Below are positions 16,202 to 24,093 of a stretch of 30,711 bases of DNA, one piece after another. The stretch lies in NCBI GenBank assembly GCA_023391625.1, contig JAEWAN010000004.1, positions 1 through 30,711 of the forward strand, read 5' to 3'. The notes beneath the pieces were generated by a model. It did not search any database, was not told the DNA's origin, and saw only the letters and a list, made by a program, of their open reading frames with translations. The position numbers were made by a program, and so were the translations under genes. Within the stretch, counting starts at the first letter, position 1; each line of letters starts with the position of its first letter. Source of the DNA: Bacteroidota bacterium. GTDB taxonomy: Bacteria; Bacteroidota; Bacteroidia; Bacteroidales; Paludibacteraceae.

Positions 16202-16512
16202 TTTTCTCTTTTTAAAATTGGTGAATAAATATAATATCTTTTCTTTTGAATTGCAAATATAAAATATAAACCGTAATATTCTCCCTTTTACAAAAAGAAT
16301 TTACGTAATTATTAAAAATAATTTTGCGCTTATTCATCTATTATAACCACAATAACCGAATATTTGTTCACAACATAAAAGAAACTTTCAAAAAAACTTT
16401 TTAAAAGAAAAGTTATCTACACAAATACTCTATCTAAGGTTTTCCAGAAGGAAATATTCTTTTTATAAACGATATATTTTCAATCAAAAGCACAAGCTAT
16501 CTCTTTTTTTCT
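16202..16512. other. Divergent intergenic region between the H1-like gene and tig
   Basis: About 370 nt lie between the two start codons. The region holds the leftward -7 box TATATTTGC of the small gene (16253-16261, minus strand) and, at its right end, the rightward tig box. The remaining roughly 250 nt are AT-rich, with no credible open frame and no hairpin that I can support. Confidence 0.6.
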
Positions 16513-16521
16513 TATCTTTGC
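16513..16521 (+). promoter_or_regulatory. -7 promoter box of tig
   Basis: TATCTTTGC is a full consensus match, 50 nt before the tig ATG. No TTTG lies at -33. Confidence 0.6.
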
Positions 16522-16571
16522 ACGCTCAAAAACGTATAACGTAATACACAGAAAACTACATTATTATAATT

Positions 16572-17927
16572 ATGAACATTGCTAAAAAAGAAATCGACCA
16601 AAACAATGCAATTGTAACGGTTCACGTAGAAAAAGCAGATTATGCTGAAAAAGTAGAAAAGACCCTACGTGATTATCGGAAAAAAGCAAATATGCCGGGA
16701 TTCCGTCCAGGTATGGTACCAATGAGTTTGCTGAAAAAAATGTACGGAAAATCAGTTCTGGCTGAAGAAGTTAACAAACTGGTTTCAGAAGGGCTGTATG
16801 ATTACATTCGTGAAAACAAGCTTAATACTTTAGGTGAACCGCTACCTAATGAAACAGAACAACCGGAAATCGATTTCGATACTCAGGAAGATTTTGATTT
16901 TGTATTCGATATCGCTATTGCTCCTGAATTTGAAGTTAAGTTAACTCAAAAAGATAAAATCCCATATTACAACATCACTGTAAGTGATGAAATGATAGAC
17001 AACCAGGTAAAATCTTATACCGGACGTTACGGCAAGTATGTACAGGAAGAAACTGTGGAAGAAAAAGACATGGTTAAAGGAAACCTGTTTGAAGTAAAAG
17101 ACGGAAAGATTGCTGAAGGAGGCGTAAACGTACAGGACGCAGTACTTACTCCTGCTTATATGAAAGATGAAGATCAAAAGAAACTTTTTGTGGGAGCTAA
17201 AAAAGGAGACGTTATCGTTTTCAACCCGAAAAAAGCATTCGAAAACCCGGTTGAAATTTCATCTTTGCTTAAAATTACCAAAGAACAAGCTGAGAACTTC
17301 GATTCTGACTGCCAGATAACAATTGAAGGAATTACCCGCTACTACGAAGCTGAAATTAACCAAGAGTTATTTGACAAAGTGTACGGAGAAGGCAACGTAA
17401 AAAGCGAAGAAGAATTCCGTAACAAAATCAAAGAAAATATTCAGGAAACATTAAAAGCCGATAGCGACTACAAGTTTGCACTGGACGCAAGAGAAACACT
17501 GGTAAGCAAATTAAGTGATTTGACTTTCCCGGACGCATTCCTGAAACGTTGGGTATTAGCAACAAACAAAGACCTGACCGCAGAAAAACTGGAAGAAGAT
17601 TATCCAAAAATGATAGAAGACCTGAAATGGCATCTATTAAAAGACAAACTGGCTCAGGCTAATGAAGTAAAAGTTGAATCTGCTGATGTAGAAGAATATG
17701 CTAAAAAGATAGCACGCGCTCAATTTGCCCAATATGGAATGATTGGTATCGAAGACGATATTCTGAACAACTATGCACAAGACATGTTGAAGAAAGAAGA
17801 AACAATCAAAAATATTGTGGACAAAGTGGCAGAAGACAAAATTCTGGAAGCTGTCAAAAAAGCCGTTAAATTAAACGAAAAAGAAATATCCATCGAAGAT
17901 TTTAACAAAATGTTCGAAACAAAATAA
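16572..17927 (+). CDS. tig: Trigger factor chaperone
   Basis: Ribosome-associated chaperone that meets nascent chains at the exit tunnel. It has 451 residues. The ribosome-docking signature is present as PGFRPGMVP at about 42-50. The middle region (about 150-250), where PPIase-containing members have an FKBP fold, is divergent, so prolyl isomerase activity is doubtful. The C-terminal half is the Glu/Lys-rich helical cradle. Upstream of clpP and clpX, the arrangement tig-clpP-clpX is the widely conserved folding and degradation cluster. A 246-nt structured gap, not a tight operon junction, separates it from clpP. Confidence 0.95.
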   Translation: MNIAKKEIDQNNAIVTVHVEKADYAEKVEKTLRDYRKKANMPGFRPGMVPMSLLKKMYGKSVLAEEVNKLVSEGLYDYIRENKLNTLGEPLPNETEQPEIDFDTQEDFDFVFDIAIAPEFEVKLTQKDKIPYYNITVSDEMIDNQVKSYTGRYGKYVQEETVEEKDMVKGNLFEVKDGKIAEGGVNVQDAVLTPAYMKDEDQKKLFVGAKKGDVIVFNPKKAFENPVEISSLLKITKEQAENFDSDCQITIEGITRYYEAEINQELFDKVYGEGNVKSEEEFRNKIKENIQETLKADSDYKFALDARETLVSKLSDLTFPDAFLKRWVLATNKDLTAEKLEEDYPKMIEDLKWHLLKDKLAQANEVKVESADVEEYAKKIARAQFAQYGMIGIEDDILNNYAQDMLKKEETIKNIVDKVAEDKILEAVKKAVKLNEKEISIEDFNKMFETK

Positions 17928-17940
17928 GAACACCGTTCTT
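17926..17940 (+). terminator. Short hairpin at the tig stop codon
   Basis: AAGAAC-ACC-GTTCTT, a perfect 6-bp stem starting inside the TAA stop and followed by GTTTG. It is a weak terminator candidate in front of the much larger hairpin. Confidence 0.35.
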
Positions 17941-17944
17941 GTTT

Positions 17945-18020
17945 GAAAAGGCTTTCGACCGGAAAACTGAACAAAAGAATCACTTCTGCTGTTCTTTAAC
18001 CGCCGGTTGGAAGCCTTTTC
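17945..18020 (+). other. Large stem-loop between tig and clpP
   Basis: An 18-nt arm, GAAAAGGCTTTCGACCGG, pairs along its whole length with CCGGTTGGAAGCCTTTTC (two G-T wobbles). Inside the 40-nt loop, GAACA pairs with TGTTC and AGAA with TTCT, giving a long branched rod. Only AGGTTTAAG follows, not a clear T-run, so it is not a standard terminator. It may be an mRNA-processing or stability element, a partial terminator, or a copy of a palindromic repeat. Confidence 0.65.
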
Positions 18021-18173
18021 AGGTTTAAGTAAATCCGGTACACACATCAAAGATGTCAGTTAAAAAAACATTAATCTTACAGACATTCCCAAACTTTGGT
18101 ATAGGTTTTGTAAAATATAAAAGAGTTTACTGCAACTGACAAAACAAGTTATTAATTATATAAGAAAATCAAT

Positions 18174-18851
18174 ATGAATAACAACAATGAATTTCGTAAA
18201 TATGCCACGAAGCATCTTGGCATGAATGGATTGGCTCTGGATAAATATGCTCAAATAACAAACGATTATATCTCCCCCTCCATCTTGGAAGAACGCCAAC
18301 TAAACGTAACACAAATGGATGTTTTCTCCCGTTTAATGATGGATCGTATTATTTTTCTCGGCACACAAATTAACGATTATACAGCCAATGTAATACAAGC
18401 CCAACTATTATTTTTAGACTCTTCCGATCCGGGAAAAGACATTTCCATTTACCTGAATTCCCCAGGTGGTTCCGTATATGCCGGTTTGGGCATCTATGAT
18501 ACCATGCAATTCATTTCATCCGACGTTGCTACCATCTGCACGGGTATGGCAGCTTCAATGGCGGCTGTATTACTGGTAGCCGGACAGAAAGGGAAACGTT
18601 CTGCTCTTAAACACTCACGTGTCATGATTCACCAACCAATGGGAGGTGTGCAGGGACAGGCTTCTGATATCGAAATCACAGCCCGTGAAATAATGAAAAT
18701 GAAAAAAGAACTATACACCATTATTTCCGATCATTCCGGAAAAACATACGAACAGATTGAAAAAGATTCCGATCGTGATTACTGGATGACTTCACAGGAA
18801 GCTTTGGAATACGGCATGATAGACCAGGTACTGGTACGTGACAAGAAATAA
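18174..18851 (+). CDS. clpP: ATP-dependent Clp protease proteolytic subunit
   Basis: Serine peptidase that forms the tetradecameric chamber of the Clp protease and works with ClpX encoded just downstream. The 225 residues include a catalytic triad: S128 in GMAASMA, H153 in MIHQPMGG and D202 in DRDYWMT. NSPGGSVYAGLGIYD at 95-109 forms the oxyanion-strand region. The N-terminal extension of about 30 residues before the mature core is longer than in E. coli and may be removed by self-processing. It is followed by its own terminator, so clpX has a separate promoter. Confidence 0.96.
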   Translation: MNNNNEFRKYATKHLGMNGLALDKYAQITNDYISPSILEERQLNVTQMDVFSRLMMDRIIFLGTQINDYTANVIQAQLLFLDSSDPGKDISIYLNSPGGSVYAGLGIYDTMQFISSDVATICTGMAASMAAVLLVAGQKGKRSALKHSRVMIHQPMGGVQGQASDIEITAREIMKMKKELYTIISDHSGKTYEQIEKDSDRDYWMTSQEALEYGMIDQVLVRDKK

Positions 18852-18876
18852 ATTTGAACATTATCCATAAAATACT

Positions 18877-18910
18877 AAAAGCCAATAGCTTATATACGCT
18901 ACTGGCTTTT
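18877..18910 (+). terminator. Terminator between clpP and clpX
   Basis: AAAAGCCA pairs with TGGCTTTT. After one A/C mismatch the stem continues with TAGC/GCTA, and GTTTT follows. It lies 25 nt past the clpP stop. Confidence 0.75.
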
Positions 18911-18943
18911 GTTTTACATCACGGAAAAATCATTAATATTTCG

Positions 18944-18952
18944 TAACTTTGC
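18944..18952 (+). promoter_or_regulatory. -7 promoter box of clpX
   Basis: TAACTTTGC is a full consensus match, 24 nt before the clpX ATG and downstream of the clpP terminator. This supports independent transcription of clpX. Confidence 0.6.
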
Positions 18953-18976
18953 AGCCTATAATTTTATAACTCGTAT

Positions 18977-20209
18977 ATGCCTAAAAAAATAAATACCTGC
19001 AGCTTTTGCGGACGCCCCGAATCACAAGTGGATTTCCTCATAACGGGAATGGAAGGCGTACAGATATGTAACGAATGTGCCATACAAGCCGCTGACATAG
19101 TAAAAGAAAATACAATCCGTTTACACAAACAACCGGAAATCAATAAACAGGAAATACCCAAACCTGCAGAAATAAAAGAATACCTTGACCAGTATGTCAT
19201 CGGTCAGGATGAAGCAAAAAAGAACTTATCCGTAGCTGTATATAATCACTACAAACGATTAATGCAAGTTCCTACCGAAGATGACGTGGAAATTGAAAAA
19301 TCCAATATCATCATGGTAGGTTATACCGGTACTGGAAAAACATTGCTTGCACGTACCATTGCCAAGAAACTGCATGTTCCTTTCACCATTGTAGACGCTA
19401 CCGTACTGACAGAAGCCGGATATGTAGGGGAAGACATAGAAAGTATTCTCACCCGCCTGCTCCAAGTTGCCGATTACAACGTAAAAGAAGCAGAACGTGG
19501 CATTGTGTTCATTGACGAAATAGACAAAATAGCACGCAAAAGCGACAACCCAAGCATTACGCGTGACGTAAGCGGCGAGGGTGTGCAGCAAGGACTTCTA
19601 AAACTGCTGGAAGGTTCTGTTGTTAACGTTCCGCCACAAGGAGGACGTAAGCACCCTGAACAAAAAATGATTGCGGTTAACACACAAAACATTCTGTTCA
19701 TTTGTGGAGGAGCTTTTGACGGTATTGAGAAGAAAATCGCAGCACGCCTCAATACACGGGTTGTCGGTTATAACTCCGTAAAAAATACGGAAGAAATAGA
19801 TAAAAACAATCTGTTGCAATACATAGCTCCACAGGATTTAAAATCTTTCGGACTGATACCCGAAATCGTAGGACGTCTTCCGGTTCTCACTTATTTGGAA
19901 CCTTTGGATAGAAAAGCTTTACGAGAAATCCTGACTGAACCTAAAAATTCTATTATCAAACAGTATATCAAACTATTCAAAATGGACGATATAGACTTAA
20001 CCTTCAATGAAGATGTATTAGACTATATCGTTGATAAAGCTGTTGAATTTAAACTGGGAGCAAGAGGACTGCGTTCCATCACGGAAACAATCATGATGGA
20101 CAAAATGTATGAAACCCCATCAAATAATATCAAAGAAGTAACAATCACTTTAAGCTATGCCCAAAGCAAATTAGAAAAAACAAATATAAACCGCTTGAAA
20201 ATAGCCTAA
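18977..20209 (+). CDS. clpX: ATP-dependent Clp protease ATP-binding subunit ClpX
   Basis: AAA+ unfoldase that feeds substrates to ClpP. It has 410 residues. The N-terminal zinc-binding domain has C8, C11, C31 and C34. Walker A is GYTGTGKT (115-122), the pore loop GYVG is at 148-151, Walker B is VFIDEID (177-183), and the second pore loop GGRKHPEQ follows. Sensor motifs and the C-terminal small domain (GARGLRSITE) are intact, so nothing suggests loss of function. A perfect 25-bp palindromic terminator follows. Confidence 0.97.
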   Translation: MPKKINTCSFCGRPESQVDFLITGMEGVQICNECAIQAADIVKENTIRLHKQPEINKQEIPKPAEIKEYLDQYVIGQDEAKKNLSVAVYNHYKRLMQVPTEDDVEIEKSNIIMVGYTGTGKTLLARTIAKKLHVPFTIVDATVLTEAGYVGEDIESILTRLLQVADYNVKEAERGIVFIDEIDKIARKSDNPSITRDVSGEGVQQGLLKLLEGSVVNVPPQGGRKHPEQKMIAVNTQNILFICGGAFDGIEKKIAARLNTRVVGYNSVKNTEEIDKNNLLQYIAPQDLKSFGLIPEIVGRLPVLTYLEPLDRKALREILTEPKNSIIKQYIKLFKMDDIDLTFNEDVLDYIVDKAVEFKLGARGLRSITETIMMDKMYETPSNNIKEVTITLSYAQSKLEKTNINRLKIA

Positions 20210-20219
20210 AACAATACAA

Positions 20220-20272
20220 TAAAAAATATAAGAGACTGGAAAAATGATTTTTCCAGTCTCTTATATTTTTTA
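20220..20272. terminator. Palindromic terminator after clpX
   Basis: Arms of 25 bp, perfectly complementary, around a TGA loop. The core is AGAGACTGGAAAAA with flanking A6 and T6 runs. Because the sequence is symmetrical it can terminate either strand. Confidence 0.9.
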
Positions 20273-20424
20273 ATATCTGATAATCATATTTTCAAACAAG
20301 CGGCATCGCTCTACTAAAATCTACAGAATCAAAAAGCACAATGAAGGTATTCACATAAATCTTTTATTCTGTGAAAATACCAAATAAACTTTCACTCTTA
20401 TAAATATTTATTAAAATATATTTA

Positions 20425-20433
20425 TATATTTGC
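20425..20433 (+). promoter_or_regulatory. -7 promoter box of the small lipoprotein gene
   Basis: TATATTTGC is a full consensus match, 40 nt before the ATG at 20474. Confidence 0.55.
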
Positions 20434-20473
20434 AAGCATAACAATTTTTAAAATCAGAACAATTATTCAAATC

Positions 20474-21037
20474 ATGAAAGTAACAAAATCATTATTAGCA
20501 GTAGCCTTATTAGGCTTTATTATTAGTTTCAGTTCTTGTAAAAAAGAAGAAGCCGATCTGATTGTTGGAACATGGAATTTCAGCAGTATGGAGGTAGATG
20601 TTAAAACAAACAACACCTTTTTTGATGAGTTAATAAAAACTGCTGTTGCCAGTCAATATGGTAGCATGACTAACGAAGCTACAATCACATTCAATGAAGA
20701 TGGAACATATAACACAACATCTAAAGATGAAGACGGCAAAATAGAAACTAACAATGGTAAATACACATTGGTCAACAATGTAATTACTTTGGACGGTGAA
20801 ATGACTATGACTTGCAACGTAAGTAAAAAAGAGCTTAAGTTAAGTCTAGACATTAAGGATATCTTCGAAGAAGGCGGATTCGGCAGTGAAGATCCAAGCA
20901 TTAGTACTGGAGGCGAAGAAGGCAATACTTCATTCTTCCAGCAAGCACCTGCTTTAGACGGCGGCATAGACATGGGCGATCTTACTGATCTTTCTATTGA
21001 AAAATTAGTGATTACACTGGTCCTGAAAAAAGCATAA
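20474..21037 (+). CDS. Lipocalin-like lipoprotein
   Basis: A 187-residue lipoprotein with signal ending FSFSSC (C22). The mature part begins with a lipocalin-like strand, LIVGTWNFSSMEV, followed by ATITFNEDGTYNTTSKDEDGK and NGKYTLVNNVITLDG. This is the G-x-W and F-x-x-D-G-T-Y pattern of the small Bacteroidota lipocalin-like family. A Gly/Glu/Ser-rich acidic loop at about 134-155 interrupts the last strands. Ligand and role are unknown. It is transcribed alone, between two long palindromic terminators. Confidence 0.75.
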   Translation: MKVTKSLLAVALLGFIISFSSCKKEEADLIVGTWNFSSMEVDVKTNNTFFDELIKTAVASQYGSMTNEATITFNEDGTYNTTSKDEDGKIETNNGKYTLVNNVITLDGEMTMTCNVSKKELKLSLDIKDIFEEGGFGSEDPSISTGGEEGNTSFFQQAPALDGGIDMGDLTDLSIEKLVITLVLKKA

Positions 21038-21044
21038 TGAAATA

Positions 21045-21098
21045 AAGACATAAAAAAACACCGTAGAAAAATTTTTCTACGGTGTTTTTTTATGTCTT
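21045..21098. terminator. 54-nt perfect palindromic terminator
   Basis: A perfect inverted repeat with 27-bp arms and no mismatch. It contains ACACCGTAGAAAAA and its complement, with A7 and T7 inside the arms. It serves the lipocalin-like gene and would also stop minus-strand transcription. Confidence 0.9.
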
Positions 21099-21123
21099 GA
21101 CTATTTGTCCCGCCAGAACTATA

Positions 21124-21131
21124 TATCTTTG
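21124..21131 (+). promoter_or_regulatory. -7 promoter box of pabB
   Basis: TATCTTTG matches TAnnTTTG, 35 nt before the pabB ATG. A TTTG lies 16 nt upstream (21104-21107), slightly closer than usual. Confidence 0.5.
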
Positions 21132-21166
21132 TATCCAAACTAACCGACAGTTTCCAACATATACCA

Positions 21167-22141
21167 ATGCTCTATCAAGATATCAAAATAATACAAAACA
21201 AAATGAATAAAGCAGGAAAGCTACATCAGCCATTTTTATTCATTTTGAATTTTGAGCTAACCGAAGGATACTTTATAGAAAATCCTTTAGAACAAAAGGA
21301 AATATTATTTAAAGTAAACCATTGGTCCAACAAACCGCTGCAATCAAATACGTCTCAAAACAACGTACTCACTGCTTTCCCCATAGACCCAAAGGAGTAC
21401 AAAACAAAATTTGATATCGTACAACAAGGACTCCAGCGAGGCAATTCATTCGTGGTAAACCTCACTATAAAAACTCCTGTCCGAACCCCGCTCACACTGG
21501 AAGACATCTTTTACAGAAGCAATACAGATTTCCAATTATATATACCGGAAAAATTCGTATGTTTTTCTCCGGAAAGGTTTATTAAAATTGAAGATAGCTC
21601 TATCATGACTTTCCCGATGAAGGGAACCATTGATGCTTCCATTCCTCATGCCAAGGAGAAAATATTATCTGATTTTAAAGAATTATCTGAACATGCTACG
21701 GTAGTAGACCTTCTAAGAAATGATTTAAGTATCAACGCACATCATGTATCGGTAGAAAAATTCAGATATATAGACCGGATTAAAACCAACAAAAAAGACA
21801 TTCTGCAAGTCAGTTCGGAAATCAGGGGGATACTACCACCCGACTTTCACACGAAACTCGGAGATATTATTTTCAGTATGCTTCCTGCAGGATCTGTATC
21901 CGGAGCTCCCAAACAGTCTACAACACGTATAATCAGAGAAGCGGAACAAGAAGACAGAGGATATTACAGCGGTGTATTCGGATATTATGACGGAAAGAAT
22001 CTGGATAGTGCTGTAATGATACGCTTTATAGAGAAACAATCCGAAGAGCTTTATTTCAGAAGTGGAGGCGGTATCACCACGCACAGCAAATGTGAAGAGG
22101 AATACCAGGAAGTCATCAACAAAATATACTTACCCGCATGA
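21167..22141 (+). CDS. pabB: Aminodeoxychorismate synthase component I, compact form
   Basis: Makes 4-amino-4-deoxychorismate from chorismate for folate synthesis. The 324-residue protein is essentially the chorismate-binding domain, much shorter than the roughly 450-residue E. coli PabB, because the N-terminal region is reduced. Motifs are CFSPERFIKIE (132-142), PMKGTID with K152, DLLRNDLS, GSVSGAPKQSTTRIIREAE, and GGGITTHSKCEEEYQE at the end. The stop overlaps the pabC start (ATGA), so the two are translationally coupled. No glutamine amidotransferase gene (pabA) lies in the window; it must be elsewhere, or free ammonia is used. Confidence 0.9.
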   Translation: MLYQDIKIIQNKMNKAGKLHQPFLFILNFELTEGYFIENPLEQKEILFKVNHWSNKPLQSNTSQNNVLTAFPIDPKEYKTKFDIVQQGLQRGNSFVVNLTIKTPVRTPLTLEDIFYRSNTDFQLYIPEKFVCFSPERFIKIEDSSIMTFPMKGTIDASIPHAKEKILSDFKELSEHATVVDLLRNDLSINAHHVSVEKFRYIDRIKTNKKDILQVSSEIRGILPPDFHTKLGDIIFSMLPAGSVSGAPKQSTTRIIREAEQEDRGYYSGVFGYYDGKNLDSAVMIRFIEKQSEELYFRSGGGITTHSKCEEEYQEVINKIYLPA

Positions 22142-22749
22142 AATCATCAAACATTCTCTTTTCAGAAGCCATTAAATTAAATGACGGAATCTTTTATAAC
22201 CTGCCTTTACATATAGCACGCATAAACAGAACTACCCAAAATTTTTATAATCGGGAAATTGATTTATCCGCATTATTTCACAATATCCCTGACATATACA
22301 AAAAAGGGCTATACAAGTTCAGAATCGTTTACAGTACAAAAATTATATCCGTAGAATACATTCCCTATACATTCCGCACAATTAAAAGCATAGGAATAGT
22401 CAAAGACGACACGATTGATTATTCATTCAAATATGCAGACAGAAATCAAATAAACGCTTTATTAGCAGCTTCCGGATACGATGAAATAATAATTGTAAAA
22501 AACGGACTTGTAACAGACGCATCATCATCCAATTTGGTTTTTGAAAACGAAGAGGGACTATTTACCCCATCCACTTATCTTTTAAAAGGGACAAAAAGGG
22601 ATTATTTGTTAGAAAAAGGAATCATTAAAGAAAAAAGAATATCACTAAAAGATATTTCTTTATATTCCAACGTATACTTAATAAATGCGATGATAGATCT
22701 GGATGACAAACTTTATTTTCCAATAGAAAATATTGAAATGGAAATATAA
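22138..22749 (+). CDS. pabC: Aminotransferase class IV, probable aminodeoxychorismate lyase
   Basis: A PLP enzyme of fold type IV, 203 residues, shorter than the usual 270. The likely PLP lysine is K98 in YSFKYADR. GYDEIIIVKNGLVTDASSSNLVF (113-135) is the family's cofactor-binding segment, and LLKGTKRDYLLEKG follows. Its overlap with pabB points to aminodeoxychorismate lyase, which releases pyruvate and p-aminobenzoate. Branched-chain or D-amino-acid aminotransferase activity cannot be excluded from sequence. It converges on the next gene with only 13 nt between the two stops. Confidence 0.85.
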   Translation: MKSSNILFSEAIKLNDGIFYNLPLHIARINRTTQNFYNREIDLSALFHNIPDIYKKGLYKFRIVYSTKIISVEYIPYTFRTIKSIGIVKDDTIDYSFKYADRNQINALLAASGYDEIIIVKNGLVTDASSSNLVFENEEGLFTPSTYLLKGTKRDYLLEKGIIKEKRISLKDISLYSNVYLINAMIDLDDKLYFPIENIEMEI

Positions 22750-22762
22750 TTCATAAAACCGG

Positions 22763-23254
22763 TTATTGTTCCTTTTTTAAGGTTTCCAGTACATGAAAAA
22801 CAATCGGACAAGTATACGCATTCTTCACCGAAAGATTATAAATCTGATAAAACCGTTTCCGGTCTGTATGCGGATATTCCCGACAAGCTTTAGGACGCCC
22901 TTCATAAATGGAACAATAATTGTCATCGCCCAAAAAAGGACAAGGCATCGACTGAAATACCAAATCCCCATCCTCATCAGTTTTTAAATAACGCAGAGTA
23001 AAATCCCGGACTTTCATCCTTGTTTCCTTAGCCATACGCTCCACATCTTTATCGGTTAAACGAGGACCAAGCGTTCTGCAACAATTAGCACAACTCAAGC
23101 AATCTATCTTCTCTGAATAATGATCGTGTAAAGCATGAACAACAGGGTCCATTTTTACCAATTTCTTTTTATTCCTGGCGAAATAACGTTTCCATTCGCT
23201 TTCCACCTTAGAAGCCATAAACGGGAGTAAAGTATGATCAATATCTTTAGACAC
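22763..23254 (-). CDS. YkgJ-family Cys-cluster protein
   Basis: A small putative zinc or iron-sulfur protein (UPF0153/YkgJ, CxxCxxCC family). The motif DCLSCANCC has C52, C55, C58 and C59 in this numbering. PCPFLGDDNYCSIYEGRPKACREYPH supplies the second Cys set. The start is uncertain: the frame opens at a GTG at 23284, a second GTG lies at 23254 and the first ATG at 23218. I give 23254, which keeps the conserved lead DIDHTLLPF and leaves about 30 nt after a possible -7 box. Function is unknown; family members may act in metal handling or oxidation. Confidence 0.75.
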   Translation of the reverse strand: MSKDIDHTLLPFMASKVESEWKRYFARNKKKLVKMDPVVHALHDHYSEKIDCLSCANCCRTLGPRLTDKDVERMAKETRMKVRDFTLRYLKTDEDGDLVFQSMPCPFLGDDNYCSIYEGRPKACREYPHTDRKRFYQIYNLSVKNAYTCPIVFHVLETLKKEQ

Positions 23255-23294
23255 AACGATTCTTTTAATAAAGTAAGAAAACACTCAAAACAAA

Positions 23295-23323
23295 AGTAGC
23301 TAACCTTATTCAGATTAGCTACT
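23295..23323 (-). terminator. Terminator of the tRNA-Tyr-tRNA-Gly unit
   Basis: AGTAGCTAA pairs perfectly with TTAGCTACT (9 bp, 11-nt loop), followed on the minus strand by TTTGTTTTG. It lies 6 nt past the tRNA-Gly end. Its 3' arm contains TACTTTTG, which also matches a -7 box (23291-23298) for the next gene. Confidence 0.75.
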
Positions 23324-23329
23324 CTTAAG

Positions 23330-23402
23330 AGCGGAAGACGGGGCTCAAACCCGCGACCCTCAGCTTGGAAGGCTAATGCTCTATCAACTGAGCTACTTCC
23401 GC
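23330..23402 (-). tRNA. tRNA-Gly (TCC)
   Basis: 73 nt on the minus strand. The acceptor GCGGAAG pairs with CTTCCGC, with U as discriminator as usual for glycine. The D-arm is AGCTCAGTTGATAGAGC, the anticodon loop CTTCCAA gives TCC, and the T-arm is GCGGGTTTGAGCCCCGT. CCA is not encoded. Confidence 0.97.
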
Positions 23403-23445
23403 ATTTTAATGAATTGATTAAAATCAATTATAAGTTCAATACTTG

Positions 23446-23527
23446 TGGGCAGTGATGGATTCGAACCACCGAAGGCGTAGCCAGCTGAGTTACAGTCAGC
23501 CCCATTTGTCCACTCTGGTAACTGCCC
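23446..23527 (-). tRNA. tRNA-Tyr (GTA)
   Basis: 82 nt on the minus strand. The acceptor GGGCAGT pairs with ACTGCCC, with discriminator A. The anticodon stem GCTGA/TCAGC holds loop CTGTAAC (anticodon GTA). The long variable arm, CTACGCCTTCGG, marks a class II tRNA. CCA is not encoded. It is the first gene of a two-tRNA transcript. Confidence 0.97.
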
Positions 23528-23550
23528 TAGTGCTCTTTTTCAAAAGCAGT

Positions 23551-23583
23551 GCAAAGATATGAAATAATTTGATTTCTACCAAA
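23551..23583 (-). promoter_or_regulatory. Full consensus promoter of the tRNA-Tyr-tRNA-Gly unit
   Basis: Minus strand TTTG (23580-23583), 20 nt, then TATCTTTGC (23551-23559). Both elements and the spacer match the Bacteroidota housekeeping promoter exactly. The -33 element sits immediately upstream of the ribH stop codon, inside the end of that gene. Confidence 0.85.
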
Positions 23584-24064
23584 TAATATTTGCCATTTTT
23601 ATTGCAGTTACAGCAGCTTCTACCCCTTTATTTCCAAGCTTTCCGCCTGCACGGTTCAAGGCTTGTTCTAAATCATTGGTAGTCAATACACCAAAGATTA
23701 CAGGGGCTACACCATCCATATTTAAATGGGCAATACCTTCAGTCACTCCCTGGCAAATGTAATCAAAATGAGGAGTCTCCCCTTTTATCACACAACCTAT
23801 GGCTATAACAGCTGCATATTCTTCTTCGGAACCCAGCAACTGAGTTGAAGCATATATCAACTCAAATGTTCCGGGAACATGCACTTCCCTTATATTAGAT
23901 TCTTTTACTCCATACTCCATCAAGGTTTCCTTTGCTCCGTCAAGTAAAGCATGAGTTATATTCGGATTCCAATCTGCCACAGCAATGGCATATTTCTGCT
24001 CAGCAAGCACTTCTTTGGCTGGAATTCCTGAAGTATTGTGATCTGAAAGATTTTGAGTTGCCAT
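23576..24064 (-). CDS. ribH: 6,7-dimethyl-8-ribityllumazine synthase
   Basis: Condenses 5-amino-6-ribitylamino-uracil with 3,4-dihydroxybutanone phosphate in riboflavin synthesis. The 162 residues show the family motifs WNPNIT (about 32), VPGTFELIYA (about 63), IGCVIKGETPHFDYI with the catalytic His (about 88-102), and NRAGGKLGNKG near the C-terminus. It lies 29 nt downstream of the TPR gene, which probably drives it. No FMN riboswitch is visible upstream. Its last codons contain the -33 element of the tRNA promoter, and no terminator separates it from the tRNAs. Confidence 0.96.
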   Translation of the reverse strand: MATQNLSDHNTSGIPAKEVLAEQKYAIAVADWNPNITHALLDGAKETLMEYGVKESNIREVHVPGTFELIYASTQLLGSEEEYAAVIAIGCVIKGETPHFDYICQGVTEGIAHLNMDGVAPVIFGVLTTNDLEQALNRAGGKLGNKGVEAAVTAIKMANIIW

Positions 24065-24093
24065 TTATTTCTTTATTTGCCTATTAAAGATAT

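Noticed and set aside
23155..23427. 90-codon minus-strand frame across tRNA-Gly and the Cys-cluster gene
   Set aside because: It runs through a complete tRNA gene; the translated tRNA gives the misleading central segment.
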